Shown here one piece after another: positions 52,847-61,933 of a stretch of 64,000 nucleotides of DNA. The first letter of the stretch is position 1; each line of letters starts with the position of its first letter. The stretch covers positions 62,001 to 126,000 of the forward strand of contig NZ_VFVL01000008.1 of NCBI RefSeq assembly GCF_006442815.1. Reading direction: 5' to 3'. Both the position numbers and the translations under genes were made by a program. The notes beneath the pieces are model-generated. The model had not been told where the DNA came from. It made no database searches and saw only the letters and a list, made by a program, of their open reading frames with translations. Source of the DNA: Mesorhizobium sp. B2-4-3 (GTDB lineage Bacteria; Pseudomonadota; Alphaproteobacteria; Rhizobiales; Rhizobiaceae).

Positions 52847-55255
52847 TTAAGCCCTCAGCACGCCGCCCGTCTGCTTGTTGACGTTGTCGACGATGCGCTT
52901 GGCCAGCGCCTCGAAATCCTCGTCGGTCAGCGTCTTTTCGACAGGCTGGATCGACACCTCGATGGCGATCGACTTCTTGGCCGCCCCCAGCGAGGCGCCT
53001 TCGAAGACGTCGAACACCGAAACGCCGGTGACCAGCTTCTTGTCGGCGGCTAAAGCCGCCCGCACCAGCGTGCCGGCCTCGACCGTCCGGTCGACGACGA
53101 AGGCGAAATCGCGCTTCACCGCCTGGAAGGGCGACAGCTCCAGCTTCGGCTTGGTGCGCGTCGGCTTGGCCTTCGGCTCCGGCACGGCGTCGACGAACAC
53201 CTCGAAGCCGCAGAGCGGACCCGACACGTCCAGCCCGTCCAGCGTCCTCGGATGGAATTCGCCGAAGGTGCCGAGCACCGTCTTGGGGCCGAGCTTGATC
53301 GTGCCGGAACGCCCCGGATGATACCAGGCCGGGCCGCCGGGCTCGATCTGCAGCCGGTCGACCGGCGCGCCGCAGGCTTCCAGCGCCGCGATCGCGTCCG
53401 CCTTGGCGTCGAACACGCCGACCGGTCCGGCATTGCCGGCCCAGCTGCGGCCCGAGCCGTCGAGCTTGGCGGTGCCGCGCCGCACGCCGGCGGCGACGCG
53501 GCGCTGCTGGTCGGCCAAGTCGCCCTCATAGGTGCCGGAGACCTCGAACAGCGCCACGTCGCCGATGCCGCGGTCGGCATTGCGTTGCGCGGCCGCGATC
53601 AGCCCCGGCAGCAGCGAGGGCCGCATGTCGGACATGTCGGCGGCGATCGGGTTGGCGAGCTTGAGCGCAGCCTGGCCGCCACCGAACAGCTCGGCGTGCT
53701 TTGCCGGGATGAACGACCAGGTGACGGCCTCCATCATGCCGCGCACGGCCAGCGCGCGCTTGGCCGAACGGGTGCGCACCTGCAGCGTGGTCAGGATCTT
53801 GCCGTTGACCGCGTCATGCGAGGTCAGCGGCTGCGGTGCGATGTTGTCGACACCATAGATGCGCATCACCTCTTCGACGAGATCGGCCTTGCCGTCGACA
53901 TCCGGCCGCCAGGACGGCACCTCCACCTTGACGACGTCGCTCAGTCCTTTCGGCTCGAAGCCGAGCCGGGTCAGAATGCCGAGGGCTTCTTCCCGCGGCA
54001 CCTCGATGCCGGTCAGCCGCTTCACTTCCGAAAGCGGGAAGGAGACGATCTTCGGCTTGTGGCCGGTATAGCCGGCCACCTCGATTTCAGAAGGCGTGCC
54101 GCCGCAGAAATCGAGCACCAGCTTGGTCGCGAGCTCGACGCCCGGCACCATGAATTCCGGGTCTACGCCGCGCTCGAAGCGGTAGCGCGCATCGGTGATG
54201 ATGCCGAGCGCGCGGCCGGTCCGCGCGGTGGCGATCGGGTCCCAGAGCGCCGATTCGATCAGCACGTCGGTGGTGTTCTCGTCGCAGCCCGAATGCTCGC
54301 CGCCCATGATGCCGGCGATCGATTCGACGCCATTGTCGTCGGCGATCACGCACATCTCCGGCGTCAGCGTGTATTCGCGCCCGTCGAGCGCCAGCACCGT
54401 CTCGCCGTCCTTCGCGCGGCGCACCACGAGGTTGCCGGCGACCTTCTTCGCATCGAAGACATGCAGCGGCCGGCCCCGGTCGAAGGTGACGTAGTTGGTG
54501 ATGTCGACCAGCGCGCTGATCGGCCGAAGCCCAATGGCGATCAGCCGCTGCTGCAGCCATTTCGGCGACGGACCGTTCTTGACGCCCTTCACCAGCGCCA
54601 GCGCGAAGCCGGGGCAGAGCTCCGGCGCCTCGATCGTGACCTTGACCGGGCACAGGCCTTCGCCGGCATGCGGCATGATCCCGCCGCCCACCAGGCGGCC
54701 GAGACCGCTCGCCGCGAGATCGCGCGCGATGCCGTAGACGCTGGTGGCGTCCGGCCGGTTCGGCGTCAGGTTGATCTCGATCACCGGATCGTCGAGATGC
54801 GCGTAGGCGGCGAAGCTCGTGCCGACCGGCGCATCCTGCGGCAAATCGATGATGCCGTTATGCTCGTCGGAGATTTCCAGCTCGCGCTCCGAGCACATCA
54901 TGCCGTGGCTCTCGACGCCGCGGATCTTGCCGACCGAGAGCGTCACGTCGATGCCGGGAACATAGGTGCCGGGCGCCGCGAAGGCGCCGATCAGGCCCGC
55001 GCGGGCGTTGGGCGCGCCGCACACGACCTGCACCGGCGGCTTGCCGTCGCCGGTGTCGACGGTCAGCACGCGCAGCCGGTCGGCGTCGGGGTGCTGCACC
55101 GCCGTCAGCACCTTGGCGATGACGAAGGGTTTCAGGCCGGCCTTGTCGTCGACATGTTCGACCTCGAGGCCGATCGCGGTCAGCCGCTCGACGATCTCGG
55201 CAAGCGAGGCGTCGGTCTCGAGATGGTCCTTGAGCCAGGAGAGGGTGAATTTCAT
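52847..55255 (-). CDS. pheT: phenylalanine-tRNA ligase beta subunit
   Basis: An 802-aa beta subunit of the cytosolic alpha2-beta2 synthetase. Domains in order: tRNA-binding OB fold (about 40-150), B3/B4 editing domain (about 210-385, with [11 protein letters not shown]), B5 (about 405-480), catalytic-like core (about 490-690) and FDX-ACB anticodon-binding domain (about 708-802). The ATG at 55255 overlaps the GFA-family gene stop by 4 nt. Normally pheT directly follows pheS; here an unrelated gene sits between them with overlaps on both sides. Confidence 0.96.
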   Translation of the reverse strand: MKFTLSWLKDHLETDASLAEIVERLTAIGLEVEHVDDKAGLKPFVIAKVLTAVQHPDADRLRVLTVDTGDGKPPVQVVCGAPNARAGLIGAFAAPGTYVPGIDVTLSVGKIRGVESHGMMCSERELEISDEHNGIIDLPQDAPVGTSFAAYAHLDDPVIEINLTPNRPDATSVYGIARDLAASGLGRLVGGGIMPHAGEGLCPVKVTIEAPELCPGFALALVKGVKNGPSPKWLQQRLIAIGLRPISALVDITNYVTFDRGRPLHVFDAKKVAGNLVVRRAKDGETVLALDGREYTLTPEMCVIADDNGVESIAGIMGGEHSGCDENTTDVLIESALWDPIATARTGRALGIITDARYRFERGVDPEFMVPGVELATKLVLDFCGGTPSEIEVAGYTGHKPKIVSFPLSEVKRLTGIEVPREEALGILTRLGFEPKGLSDVVKVEVPSWRPDVDGKADLVEEVMRIYGVDNIAPQPLTSHDAVNGKILTTLQVRTRSAKRALAVRGMMEAVTWSFIPAKHAELFGGGQAALKLANPIAADMSDMRPSLLPGLIAAAQRNADRGIGDVALFEVSGTYEGDLADQQRRVAAGVRRGTAKLDGSGRSWAGNAGPVGVFDAKADAIAALEACGAPVDRLQIEPGGPAWYHPGRSGTIKLGPKTVLGTFGEFHPRTLDGLDVSGPLCGFEVFVDAVPEPKAKPTRTKPKLELSPFQAVKRDFAFVVDRTVEAGTLVRAALAADKKLVTGVSVFDVFEGASLGAAKKSIAIEVSIQPVEKTLTDEDFEALAKRIVDNVNKQTGGVLRA

Positions 55256-55689
55256 GACTGTGTTCCGTCGGGTCTTTGTTCTTCGGGCCGGGGTACGCTG
55301 GTCTTCAGATGCCTGGGCAGGTCGTCCGGCATGTGCAGGAAGGGCAGCTGCTCACGCACATAGGCATGCAGCGTCGGCTTGAAATAAGCCGGCATGTCCA
55401 TGGCGCCGAGCATGAAATAGATCTGGTTGTCGAGCCGCTTGTCGACATAGGCGATCGGCGAGCCGCAGATGCCGCAGAACGAGCGCTCCACCGGGCCGTT
55501 GCGGTAGCTTTTCAGCGATTTGCCGTTGAGCGCGACCTGATCGGCCATGAAGCCGACAAAGGCCGACACCGGCGCGCCCGTCGCGCGCCGGCAATCGCCG
55601 CAATGGCAATAGCTGATGTGGTGCGGCTCGGCCGAGGCCTCGAACCGCACCGCGCCGCAGCGGCAACCCCCGGTGTGGGGTGCGGTCAT
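55252..55689 (-). CDS. GFA-family zinc-binding protein between pheS and pheT
   Basis: A 145-aa protein of the glutathione-dependent formaldehyde-activating (GFA/CENP-V) fold. Zinc cysteines: [22 protein letters not shown] and [11 protein letters not shown]. Most members are not proven formaldehyde enzymes, so the activity is unknown. The start at 55689 overlaps the pheS stop (ATGA) and the stop overlaps the pheT start (ATGA), so it is translated in lockstep with both synthetase subunits. No role in aminoacylation is known for the family. Confidence 0.9.
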   Translation of the reverse strand: MTAPHTGGCRCGAVRFEASAEPHHISYCHCGDCRRATGAPVSAFVGFMADQVALNGKSLKSYRNGPVERSFCGICGSPIAYVDKRLDNQIYFMLGAMDMPAYFKPTLHAYVREQLPFLHMPDDLPRHLKTSVPRPEEQRPDGTQS

Positions 55690-56783
55690 GTCGACAGTCC
55701 CCCGAACAGCGTCGGCAGGTCGAGCGGCCGGAAGCCGTAGTGCGCCAGCCAGCGCACGTCGGCGTCGAAGAAGGCGCGCAGGTCCGGCATGCCGTATTTC
55801 AGCATGGCGATGCGGTCGATGCCCATGCCCCAGGCAAAGCCCTGATATTCGTCGGGATCGAGCCCGCCGGCACGCAGCACGTTGGGGTGGACCATGCCGC
55901 AGCCCAGGATCTCCATCCAGTCGGAGCCCTCGCCGAAGCGCACTTCGCCTGGACGCGAGCGGTCGCACTGGATGTCGACCTCGAGGCTGGGCTCGGTGAA
56001 CGGGAAGAAGGACGGGCGGAAGCGCATCTTGACCGACGGCACCTCGAAGAAGGCCTTGCAGAACTCCTCCAGCACCCACTTCATGTTGGCGACGTTGGCT
56101 GAGTTGTCGACCACCAGCCCCTCGACCTGGTGGAACATCGGCGAGTGCGTGGCGTCCGAATCCTGCCGGTAGGTCTTGCCGGGGATGACGATGCGGATCG
56201 GCGGCTTCTGCCGCTCCATGGTGCGGATCTGCACGGGTGAGGTGTGCGTGCGCAACAGCTTGCGCTCGCCCTTCTCGTCCGGCTGGAAGAAGAAGGTGTC
56301 GTGCATCTCGCGCGCCGGATGCCCCTCGGGGAAATTCAGCGCGGTGAAATTGTAATAGTCGGTCTCGATGTCCGGCCCTTCGGCGATGGCGAAGCCGAGA
56401 TCGCCGAAGATCGCCGCGATCTCGTCGATCACCTGGCTGATCGGATGGATGCGGCCGCGCTCGGCCGGCGACTGGCGAACCGGCAGCGTGACGTCGACCT
56501 TCTCGGCCTCGAGCCGGGCGGCGATCGCCACATACTTCAGTTCCGCCTTGCGCTGGGTGAGCGCTTCGGTGACGCGGTTCTTCAGGCCGTTGATCGCCGG
56601 GCCCTTCACCTGGCGCTCCTCCGCGCTCATGGCTCCCAGCGTCTTCAGCATCTCTGAGACCGAGCCCTTCTTGCCCAGCGCCGAGACTCGCACCGCCTCG
56701 ATCGCGGTCTCGTCCGCCGCCGAAGCGATTTCGGCCATCAGAGAATTTTCGAGTGTATCAAGGCCTGTATTTGCGTCGTTCAC
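55686..56783 (-). CDS. pheS: phenylalanine-tRNA ligase alpha subunit
   Basis: A 365-aa alpha subunit containing the class II catalytic core. An N-terminal coiled coil (about 1-90) binds tRNA. Motif 2 region [10 protein letters not shown], substrate region [11 protein letters not shown] and motif 3 [13 protein letters not shown] are visible. No ATG begins the conserved N-terminus: GTG at 56783 (then AACGACGCA) is the likely start, with a TTG at 56789 as alternative. It is the first gene of a pheS-GFA-pheT operon and lies downstream of the rplT terminator. Confidence 0.95.
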   Translation of the reverse strand: MNDANTGLDTLENSLMAEIASAADETAIEAVRVSALGKKGSVSEMLKTLGAMSAEERQVKGPAINGLKNRVTEALTQRKAELKYVAIAARLEAEKVDVTLPVRQSPAERGRIHPISQVIDEIAAIFGDLGFAIAEGPDIETDYYNFTALNFPEGHPAREMHDTFFFQPDEKGERKLLRTHTSPVQIRTMERQKPPIRIVIPGKTYRQDSDATHSPMFHQVEGLVVDNSANVANMKWVLEEFCKAFFEVPSVKMRFRPSFFPFTEPSLEVDIQCDRSRPGEVRFGEGSDWMEILGCGMVHPNVLRAGGLDPDEYQGFAWGMGIDRIAMLKYGMPDLRAFFDADVRWLAHYGFRPLDLPTLFGGLST

Positions 56784-56856
56784 GATCAAAGCTCGCTGCG
56801 TTGGAAGTCACGCTAAAACGTGAAAGTCACGTCTAAAGTGAAAGTTCAGGCATAAG

Positions 56857-56888
56857 AAAAACCCGCGCCAGCCGTGCCAGCGCGGGTT
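56857..56888 (-). terminator. rho-independent terminator after rplT
   Basis: On the minus strand AACCCGCGC and GCGCGGGTT enclose tggcacggctg and are followed by TTTCTT, 38 nt past the rplT stop. It separates rpmI-rplT from pheS. Confidence 0.88.
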
Positions 56889-56926
56889 CCCCAAATCAGT
56901 ACTAAAAATGCTTGGGAAGCGCTGGC

Positions 56927-57328
56927 TTAGGCGACAGCGCTCTCAAAAGCATTCGGCGTGGTGTTCTTCAGGTATTCGAGCGCGACCTTGGCCTTGGCGA
57001 CCAGCGCGGCGAAAGCCTGCGGCTCGTGGATGGCCATGTCCGAAAGAACCTTGCGGTCGATCTCGATGCCGGCCTTGTTGAGGCCGTCGATGAAGCGGCC
57101 ATAGGTCAGGCCGTGCTCGTGCGTCGCGGCGTTGATGCGCTGGATCCACAACGCGCGGAACGAGCGCTTGCGGTTCTTGCGGTCGCGGTAGGCGTACTGC
57201 AGCGACTTTTCCACCGCCTGCTTGGCGATGCGGATGGTGTTCTTGCGGCGGCCATAGAAACCCTTGGCAGCCTTCAAAACCTTCTTGTGCTTGGCGTGGG
57301 CGGTGACGCCTCTCTTTACGCGTGCCAT
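56927..57328 (-). CDS. rplT: 50S ribosomal protein L20
   Basis: A 133-aa ribosomal protein needed early in 50S assembly. It opens [19 protein letters not shown] and contains [19 protein letters not shown]. In other bacteria L20 represses its own operon by binding the mRNA leader. GGAG lies 8 nt before the ATG. It follows rpmI with a family B hairpin between them, which would be part of the shared mRNA. A terminator follows. Confidence 0.97.
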   Translation of the reverse strand: MARVKRGVTAHAKHKKVLKAAKGFYGRRKNTIRIAKQAVEKSLQYAYRDRKNRKRSFRALWIQRINAATHEHGLTYGRFIDGLNKAGIEIDRKVLSDMAIHEPQAFAALVAKAKVALEYLKNTTPNAFESAVA

Positions 57329-57347
57329 GTCATGATCTCCTTAAAAA

Positions 57348-57391
57348 GCAATTCCAGGAAAAGTGTCGAGCGGTTTTCCGTTCGGAATTGC
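57348..57391. repeat. family B hairpin repeat inside the rpmI-rplT transcript
   Basis: GCAATTCC pairs with GGAATTGC and GGAAAA with TTTTCC around gtgtcgagcgg. This intact 44-nt copy was used to reconstruct the split copy at 7723. It ends 8 nt upstream of the rplT Shine-Dalgarno sequence when read on the minus strand. Confidence 0.82.
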
Positions 57392-57419
57392 GTCAAACAA
57401 ATGCGTCCAGGCCGAATGC

Positions 57420-57623
57420 TCAGAGGCCGTTCGGCAGAAAATTCTTGATGACCTTCTTGCCGTCCGGTTCAGCCAGAACCATCGTGCCGCGGGCATCGCG
57501 AATGAACTTGTTGGAACGCTTGATCATGCCGTGGCGCTTGCCGGCGGCAGCCGACAGCACCTTGCCGGTGGCAGTAATCTTGAACCGCTTCTTGGCGGCC
57601 GATTTGGTCTTCATCTTGGGCAT
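57420..57623 (-). CDS. rpmI: 50S ribosomal protein L35
   Basis: A 67-aa ribosomal protein beginning [20 protein letters not shown] and ending [14 protein letters not shown], complete for the family. The open frame continues 29 codons upstream without homology, so 57623 is the start. It is the first gene of rpmI-rplT. infC, which often precedes it, lies 1.5 kb away beyond a methyltransferase gene and a mobile repeat. Confidence 0.96.
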   Translation of the reverse strand: MPKMKTKSAAKKRFKITATGKVLSAAAGKRHGMIKRSNKFIRDARGTMVLAEPDGKKVIKNFLPNGL

Positions 57624-57700
57624 TTTGCTACTCCGTATTGGTGGCGCACCATCGCGCTTCTTGTCTCGCTTCAGGCCGACCAAAGCCCGAAAAGCAAATG

Positions 57701-57741
57701 AAACCGCCACGGCATGCCCTGCCGGGCGGTTTTCGTTTTTT
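57701..57741 (+). terminator. strong hairpin with T run in the rpmI upstream region
   Basis: AAACCGCC-A-CGGCA-TGCCC-TGCCG-GGCGGTTT gives a 13-bp stem with one bulge, followed on the plus strand by TCGTTTTTT. No plus-strand gene precedes it. On the minus strand the same hairpin would sit in the rpmI leader, 78 nt before the start codon. It may be a terminator of antisense transcription or part of a leader control element. Confidence 0.6.
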
Positions 57742-57934
57742 GCTCTGCGTATCGTGCTTTCCGTAAATCAAAGATGATTTCCGGGCCGATACGCGGAACG
57801 GCGGTCCTATAGATCAAAGACGGCCTGTACGCAACACCTCATAGGGGTTCCCCACTCTGTTCCGACCGCACAAGGCAGCCGCTGCCAGGAGCGGGTTGGG
57901 GTTCAGACCAGACTAGCATCACCTGAATATCAAT
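57742..57934. other. unexplained intergenic segment upstream of rpmI
   Basis: The 193 bp between the rpmI leader hairpin and a family A element show no ORF longer than 26 codons. Local inverted repeats such as agggg-ttcc-cc and gcagccgctgcc are present. It does not match the 4.5S, 6S, tmRNA or RNase P signatures I know. It should contain the rpmI-rplT promoter, and possibly a small RNA. Confidence 0.4.
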
Positions 57935-58314
57935 ACGCTCAACACAGGGATTTTGAACGATTGTAGGCTTGTCGGCGGGCAAGATTATCCACGTCCGTTG
58001 CGGTAGCCAGCGCAAACGCTGGCGATGAGTTGAAGCTCCCCAACCTCGTCATTCTAGGGCGGAGCAAGGAGCGAAGCGACGCGCGCAGACCCTAGAATCC
58101 ATGCCGTTACCTCGATCGAAGTGTGCAACGGTGCAGAATTCTGGACCGCCGCGGCGCTTCCAAGTCACGGCATGGATCCTCGGGTCTGCGCGCGTCGCTT
58201 CGCTCCTTGCTCCGCCCGTGGATGACGAAGTGACGAGCGTTTCGGCCAATCTCCAAGGCATGGGATCTGCCAATGCACGCATAGTCAACCGGTCAGAACT
58301 TCTGTGCTAGAGAC
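57935..58314. mobile_element. family A MITE-like element, 380 bp
   Basis: Inner ends cacagggattttga at 57943-57956 (perfect) and tcagaacttctgtg at 58293-58306 (10 of 14) with 8-nt outer ends give 380 bp. The right end is followed by CTAA at 58315-58318, which includes the stop codon of the methyltransferase gene. The core palindrome is at about 58045-58228. A matching CTAA is not present on the left side. Confidence 0.75.
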
Positions 58315-58962
58315 CTAAGGCAGCGTGAACCACACCGGCAACATCCCCGACTGCTGCATGCCGTCAATCAACTCGAAGGCCGGCAGCGCCACCAGGAACA
58401 CCAGCCCGTCGAGCAGCGTGTTCAAGAGCAGGCGGGGCTTGAAGCTGCCGGTATCGCCTTCCTGGTAGAGCGCAAGGTTGGGGAAGAAGCGCGGCACCTT
58501 GGCCAGATAGGCTTGGTAGGGCGCGCCGAGCAGTTCCTTCAGGTAACGCTCCTCGCGCAGGATGACGATGTGGAAGGCGCCAGCGCAGAGCAGCGAAAAC
58601 AGGATGATGCCGCTGAACGAGCCGATCTGCGCGCCGACGCCGGCGGCGGCGACCGTCGAAAACAGATAGAGCGGGTTGCGGGTGATCGAATAAGGCCCGC
58701 CGGTGACCACTTCGGCCGACTTGCGCCCGCCAATATAGAGCGTCGACCACAGCCGTCCGACAATGCCGAGGAAGATCAAGAGAACGCCGAACATCTCGAT
58801 CGACTCGTGCATCGAGGTCTCGGGCGGAAAGCTCGATTGGCCGAACAGCAATGCGCAGAACAGCACCACGATCAGCACCGCCAGCACGATCCGGCGCATG
58901 TGCTGATAGCCGCCAAGGCCTTCTGTTTGCCCGGCGGGCTGGGACTTCACTTCATCGGCCAT
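58315..58962 (-). CDS. isoprenylcysteine carboxyl methyltransferase-family membrane protein
   Basis: A 215-aa membrane protein with about five hydrophobic helices. The ICMT/PEMT-type SAM motif region is GPYSITRNPLYLFSTVAAAG, with REERYLKELLGAPYQAYLAKVPRFFP, here split as REERYLKELLGAPY and YLAKVPRFFPNL, near the C-terminal half. Bacterial members methylate unknown small molecules or lipids. The gene lies between infC and rpmI. Upstream it faces a tandem GATCG array that must include its promoter, and its stop codon abuts the right end of a family A element. Confidence 0.85.
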   Translation of the reverse strand: MADEVKSQPAGQTEGLGGYQHMRRIVLAVLIVVLFCALLFGQSSFPPETSMHESIEMFGVLLIFLGIVGRLWSTLYIGGRKSAEVVTGGPYSITRNPLYLFSTVAAAGVGAQIGSFSGIILFSLLCAGAFHIVILREERYLKELLGAPYQAYLAKVPRFFPNLALYQEGDTGSFKPRLLLNTLLDGLVFLVALPAFELIDGMQQSGMLPVWFTLP

Positions 58963-58972
58963 GGCGAAACCC

Positions 58973-59088
58973 GATCGTCGATTGGCTCGCGATCGAGGAA
59001 CTTGATCGTCGAGATTTACACGCGATCGACAACTCGATCGTCGATTTGCTCCCGATCGGTTACCCGATCGCGAGTTTGAGAGCGATCG
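58973..59088. repeat. four tandem units of a GATCG-pair repeat, about 30 bp each
   Basis: GATCG occurs at 58973, 58991, 59004, 59024, 59036, 59054, 59066 and 59084. The spacings are 18, 13, 20, 12, 18, 12 and 18, so a two-GATCG unit of about 30-33 bp repeats four times (gatcgtcga at 58973, 59004 and 59036). It fills the promoter region of the methyltransferase gene, between its start codon and the infC terminator. Confidence 0.85.
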
Positions 59089-59092
59089 GATA

Positions 59093-59127
59093 GAAAAACA
59101 GGCGCCCCGCCGATCGTCGGGACGCCT
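59093..59127 (-). terminator. rho-independent terminator after infC
   Basis: On the minus strand AGGCGTCCCG and CGGGGCGCCT enclose acgatcgg and are followed by GTTTTTC. The stem has one internal mismatch. It lies 22 nt past the infC stop and makes infC monocistronic. Confidence 0.85.
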
Positions 59128-59149
59128 TGCACCATGATTTTGGCGGGAT

Positions 59150-59686
59150 TTAGCGCGGCGCCAGAACCATCATCATCTGGCGGCCTTCGAGCTTCGGCTC
59201 CGCCTCGACCTTGGCGATCGTCGCAACTTCCTCGCGCACCTTGTTCAGAAGCTGCATGCCGAGTTCCATATGCGCCATCTCGCGGCCGCGGAAGCGCAGC
59301 GTCAGCTTGACCTTGTCGCCTTCCTCGAAGAAGCGCCGCACGGCCTTCATCTTGGTCTCGTAATCATGGCTGTCGATGTTCGGGCGCATCTTGATCTCCT
59401 TGATCTCGATGACCTTCTGGTTCTTGCGCGCTTCGGCCGCCTTCTTCTGGTTGGCGTATTTCAGCTTGCCGAGATCGAGGATCTTGACGACGGGCGGCAC
59501 CGCGTTGGGCGATATCTCGACCAGATCGAGCCCGGCCTCTTCGGCCAGCAGCAATGCGTCGTTGATGGAAACATCGCCTCGGTTCTGGCCGTCGGCATCG
59601 ATAAGCTGGACCCGGGGCACCCGGATGTCTCGGTTGGAGCGCGGCCCGTCCTTGGTGGGTGCCGCTGCTTTGAAAGGTCTGCGAAT
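59150..59686 (-). CDS. infC: translation initiation factor IF-3, ATT start codon
   Basis: A 178-aa factor that selects the start codon and keeps 30S subunits free. The N domain (about 1-85) includes [18 protein letters not shown] and the C domain [14 protein letters not shown]. The conserved N-terminus starts earlier than any ATG, GTG or [23 protein letters not shown] is encoded from 59686, where the codon is ATT with GAGGAG upstream. AUU initiation is the known autoregulatory feature of infC in bacteria, since IF-3 rejects it when abundant. A GTG at 59620 would cut 22 conserved residues. Confidence 0.93.
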   Translation of the reverse strand: MRRPFKAAAPTKDGPRSNRDIRVPRVQLIDADGQNRGDVSINDALLLAEEAGLDLVEISPNAVPPVVKILDLGKLKYANQKKAAEARKNQKVIEIKEIKMRPNIDSHDYETKMKAVRRFFEEGDKVKLTLRFRGREMAHMELGMQLLNKVREEVATIAKVEAEPKLEGRQMMMVLAPR

Positions 59687-59900
59687 GGTCGTGGTCTCCT
59701 CGGCCGTTTCGTTCTGGGTTCTTTAGACAAAAAATAGGTGGACGCGCCTATGTGGGGAGCGCGGGGCGTGAGTCAATAGCATAGCCCCGCCGGAAAATCA
59801 CCTGCTGCCTGGTAATTGTCTGCACCAAGCAAAGAAACGCCGCGAGCACTTTTCGTTGAACCACCGCCTGTGCCAAAAGACCGGCGGGAAGGACAAGCTC

Positions 59901-60671
59901 ATGGCCGCCAGCGCTCCGGTTTTCATCGATGTGGACGGATCGGACATCGCCGTCAGGCAGGCGCCTGGCGCGGCGCCCGGCGTGGTCTGGCTCGGCGGCT
60001 ACAAGTCCGACATGCTGGGCACGAAGGCGCAGACGCTTGCCGCCTGGGCCGCTCGCGAGGGCCGTGCCTGTCTGCGCCACGACTATTCCGGCCATGGCGA
60101 GTCGGGCGGCGCGTTCGCCGACGGCACGATCTCCAGATGGCTGGCCGAGAGCCTTGCCGTCTTTCGCCGGTTCAGCCAGGGCAAGCAGATCTTGGTCGGC
60201 TCCTCGATGGGGGCGTGGATCGCGCTGCGCATGGCGCAGGAGCTGCGCAAGGCGGGCGACACAAGGGTTGCCGGCCTGGTTCTGCTCGCCCCGGCGCCGG
60301 ATTTCACCGTCGAGCTGATCGAGCCGGTGTTGACCGACGCGCAACGGCAGGATCTGAAGGAAAAAGGCTTCTTCGCCGAGCCGTCCGACTATTCGGACGA
60401 GCCTTATATCTACACGCGCGCGCTGATCGAGGACGGTCGCGCCAACCGGGTGATGACCGGGCCGATCGACACCCATTGCCCGGTCCACATCCTGCAGGGC
60501 CTGGCCGATCCGGACGTGCCGTCCGGCCATGCCTTGAAGCTCGCATCCATGCTGCCCGCCGACGATGTGACGCTGTCGCTGATCCCGGACGGCGACCATC
60601 GCCTGTCCCGCCCCGAGGATCTCGACATGCTCGAGCGGGCCGTCGGCGACATGGTCAAGCGGGCCGCCTGA
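59901..60671 (+). CDS. alpha/beta hydrolase
   Basis: A 256-aa alpha/beta-hydrolase-fold enzyme. The nucleophile elbow is VGSSMGAW, the oxyanion-side motif YSGHGESGG, the acid lies around GLADPDVP, and the histidine is in DGDHRLSRPEDL. This pattern resembles the ABHD10-type esterases/thioesterases. The start is set at MAASAPVF (59901) with ggacaag upstream; a longer 59856 frame exists. The next gene, benE, begins 3 nt after the stop, so the two are co-transcribed. An aromatic ester or thioester substrate is only a guess from that neighbour. Confidence 0.85.
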   Translation: MAASAPVFIDVDGSDIAVRQAPGAAPGVVWLGGYKSDMLGTKAQTLAAWAAREGRACLRHDYSGHGESGGAFADGTISRWLAESLAVFRRFSQGKQILVGSSMGAWIALRMAQELRKAGDTRVAGLVLLAPAPDFTVELIEPVLTDAQRQDLKEKGFFAEPSDYSDEPYIYTRALIEDGRANRVMTGPIDTHCPVHILQGLADPDVPSGHALKLASMLPADDVTLSLIPDGDHRLSRPEDLDMLERAVGDMVKRAA

Positions 60672-60674
60672 CCG

Positions 60675-61817
60675 ATGCGCATCTCCATCCCGATATCCGC
60701 CTTCGTCGCGGCGATCGTCGGCTTCGGCGGCACGCTGGCCCTCGTCATTGCCGCCGCCAAGGCGGTCGGCGCCACGCAGATCGAGACCGCGAGCGGCGTG
60801 ACCGCGATCTGCCTGGCCATGGTCGTTGAGTGCCTGTGGCTGTCCTGGCGCACCAAGATGCCGGTCATCACCGCCTGGTCGACGCCCGGCCTGGCGCTGA
60901 TCGGGGCCTCCAGCGGCTTCACCATGCCCCAGGTCGTGGGCGCCTTTATCGTCACCGGCGTCCTTCTGGTCGCCACCGGCCTGTTCAAGCCACTGACCCG
61001 GTTTATCGCCAAAATCCCGACCTCGGTCGCTTCCGGCATGCTGGCCGGCATCCTGGTCAGCTTCGCCGTCAACGCGGTGAAGGCCATTCCGGCCGATCCC
61101 TGGCTGATCCTGCCTTTGATCGCCGCCTTCTTCGTCATCCGCCTGTTCAATCCGGCTTTATCGGTGCTGGTGGTGCTGATCGGCGGCGGCCTCGCCGCTT
61201 TCCTCACCGGTCGCGTCGGCAGCCTGCCGGCGCCGGAACTGTCGACATTGACGCTTATTGCGCCGCAATTCACCGCGTCGGCGGTCATCGGCCTTGCCCT
61301 GCCGCTCTATCTGGTCACCATGGCCTCGCAGAACCTGTCCGGTCTCGCGGTGCTGCGCGCCGCGGGCTACCATCCGGAGCCCGGTCCGCTGATCGGCGTC
61401 ACCGGTTTGTTTTCGCTGCTCTCGGCGCCGTTCGGCGCCGCGACGACCAATCTTGCGGCGATCTCGGCCGCCATCTGCACCGGCCCCGATGTCCATCCCG
61501 ACCCGGCCGAGCGCTGGAAGACCGGGCCGTTCTACGCGCTCGCCTATCTCATCTTCGCGATCTTCGGCGCCTCGCTGGTGGCGATCTTCGCCGTCCTGCC
61601 GCAAAGCCTGATCGTGCTGGTCGCGGGGCTCGCCTTGACGGCGCCCTTGGCCAACGCGCTGTCGATCGCGCTGAAGGACGAGGCCGAACGCATGCCGGCC
61701 ACCGTCACCTTCGCCGCGACGGCTTCGGGGCTCACGCTCTTCGGCGTCGGCGCCGCATTTTGGGGGCTCGTGGCCGGAATGGCGGTGCTTTTCCTCGAGA
61801 AGCTCAAAAAGCGATAA
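60675..61817 (+). CDS. benE: benzoate/proton symporter BenE
   Basis: A 380-aa inner-membrane transporter of the BenE family with about 11-12 helices. Characteristic stretches are PVITAWSTPGLALIGASSG, ASGMLAGILVSFAVNA and GLFSLLSAPFGAATTNLAAI. The characterised member takes up benzoate with protons, but no ben degradation genes are in the window. It is translated just after an alpha/beta hydrolase (3-nt gap). The substrate might be another aromatic acid. Confidence 0.9.
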   Translation: MRISIPISAFVAAIVGFGGTLALVIAAAKAVGATQIETASGVTAICLAMVVECLWLSWRTKMPVITAWSTPGLALIGASSGFTMPQVVGAFIVTGVLLVATGLFKPLTRFIAKIPTSVASGMLAGILVSFAVNAVKAIPADPWLILPLIAAFFVIRLFNPALSVLVVLIGGGLAAFLTGRVGSLPAPELSTLTLIAPQFTASAVIGLALPLYLVTMASQNLSGLAVLRAAGYHPEPGPLIGVTGLFSLLSAPFGAATTNLAAISAAICTGPDVHPDPAERWKTGPFYALAYLIFAIFGASLVAIFAVLPQSLIVLVAGLALTAPLANALSIALKDEAERMPATVTFAATASGLTLFGVGAAFWGLVAGMAVLFLEKLKKR

Positions 61818-61933
61818 TCATTTCAGATGCTTCGCCGGTTTTGGCCGGACTTGCCTTGAATCGCCGATTTCGCCTTCCCATTTCGATTCCACGCAGCCGG
61901 TTTGGCTGTCTCCAAAGGAAGGATTGGGAGAAA

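Noticed and set aside
57742..57934. 4.5S RNA, tmRNA, 6S RNA or RNase P RNA gene
   Set aside because: None of their conserved cores could be found on either strand; only local hairpins are visible.
58973..59088. CRISPR array
   Set aside because: The repeated part is only 5-9 bp, spacers are not of uniform length, and no cas genes are present.
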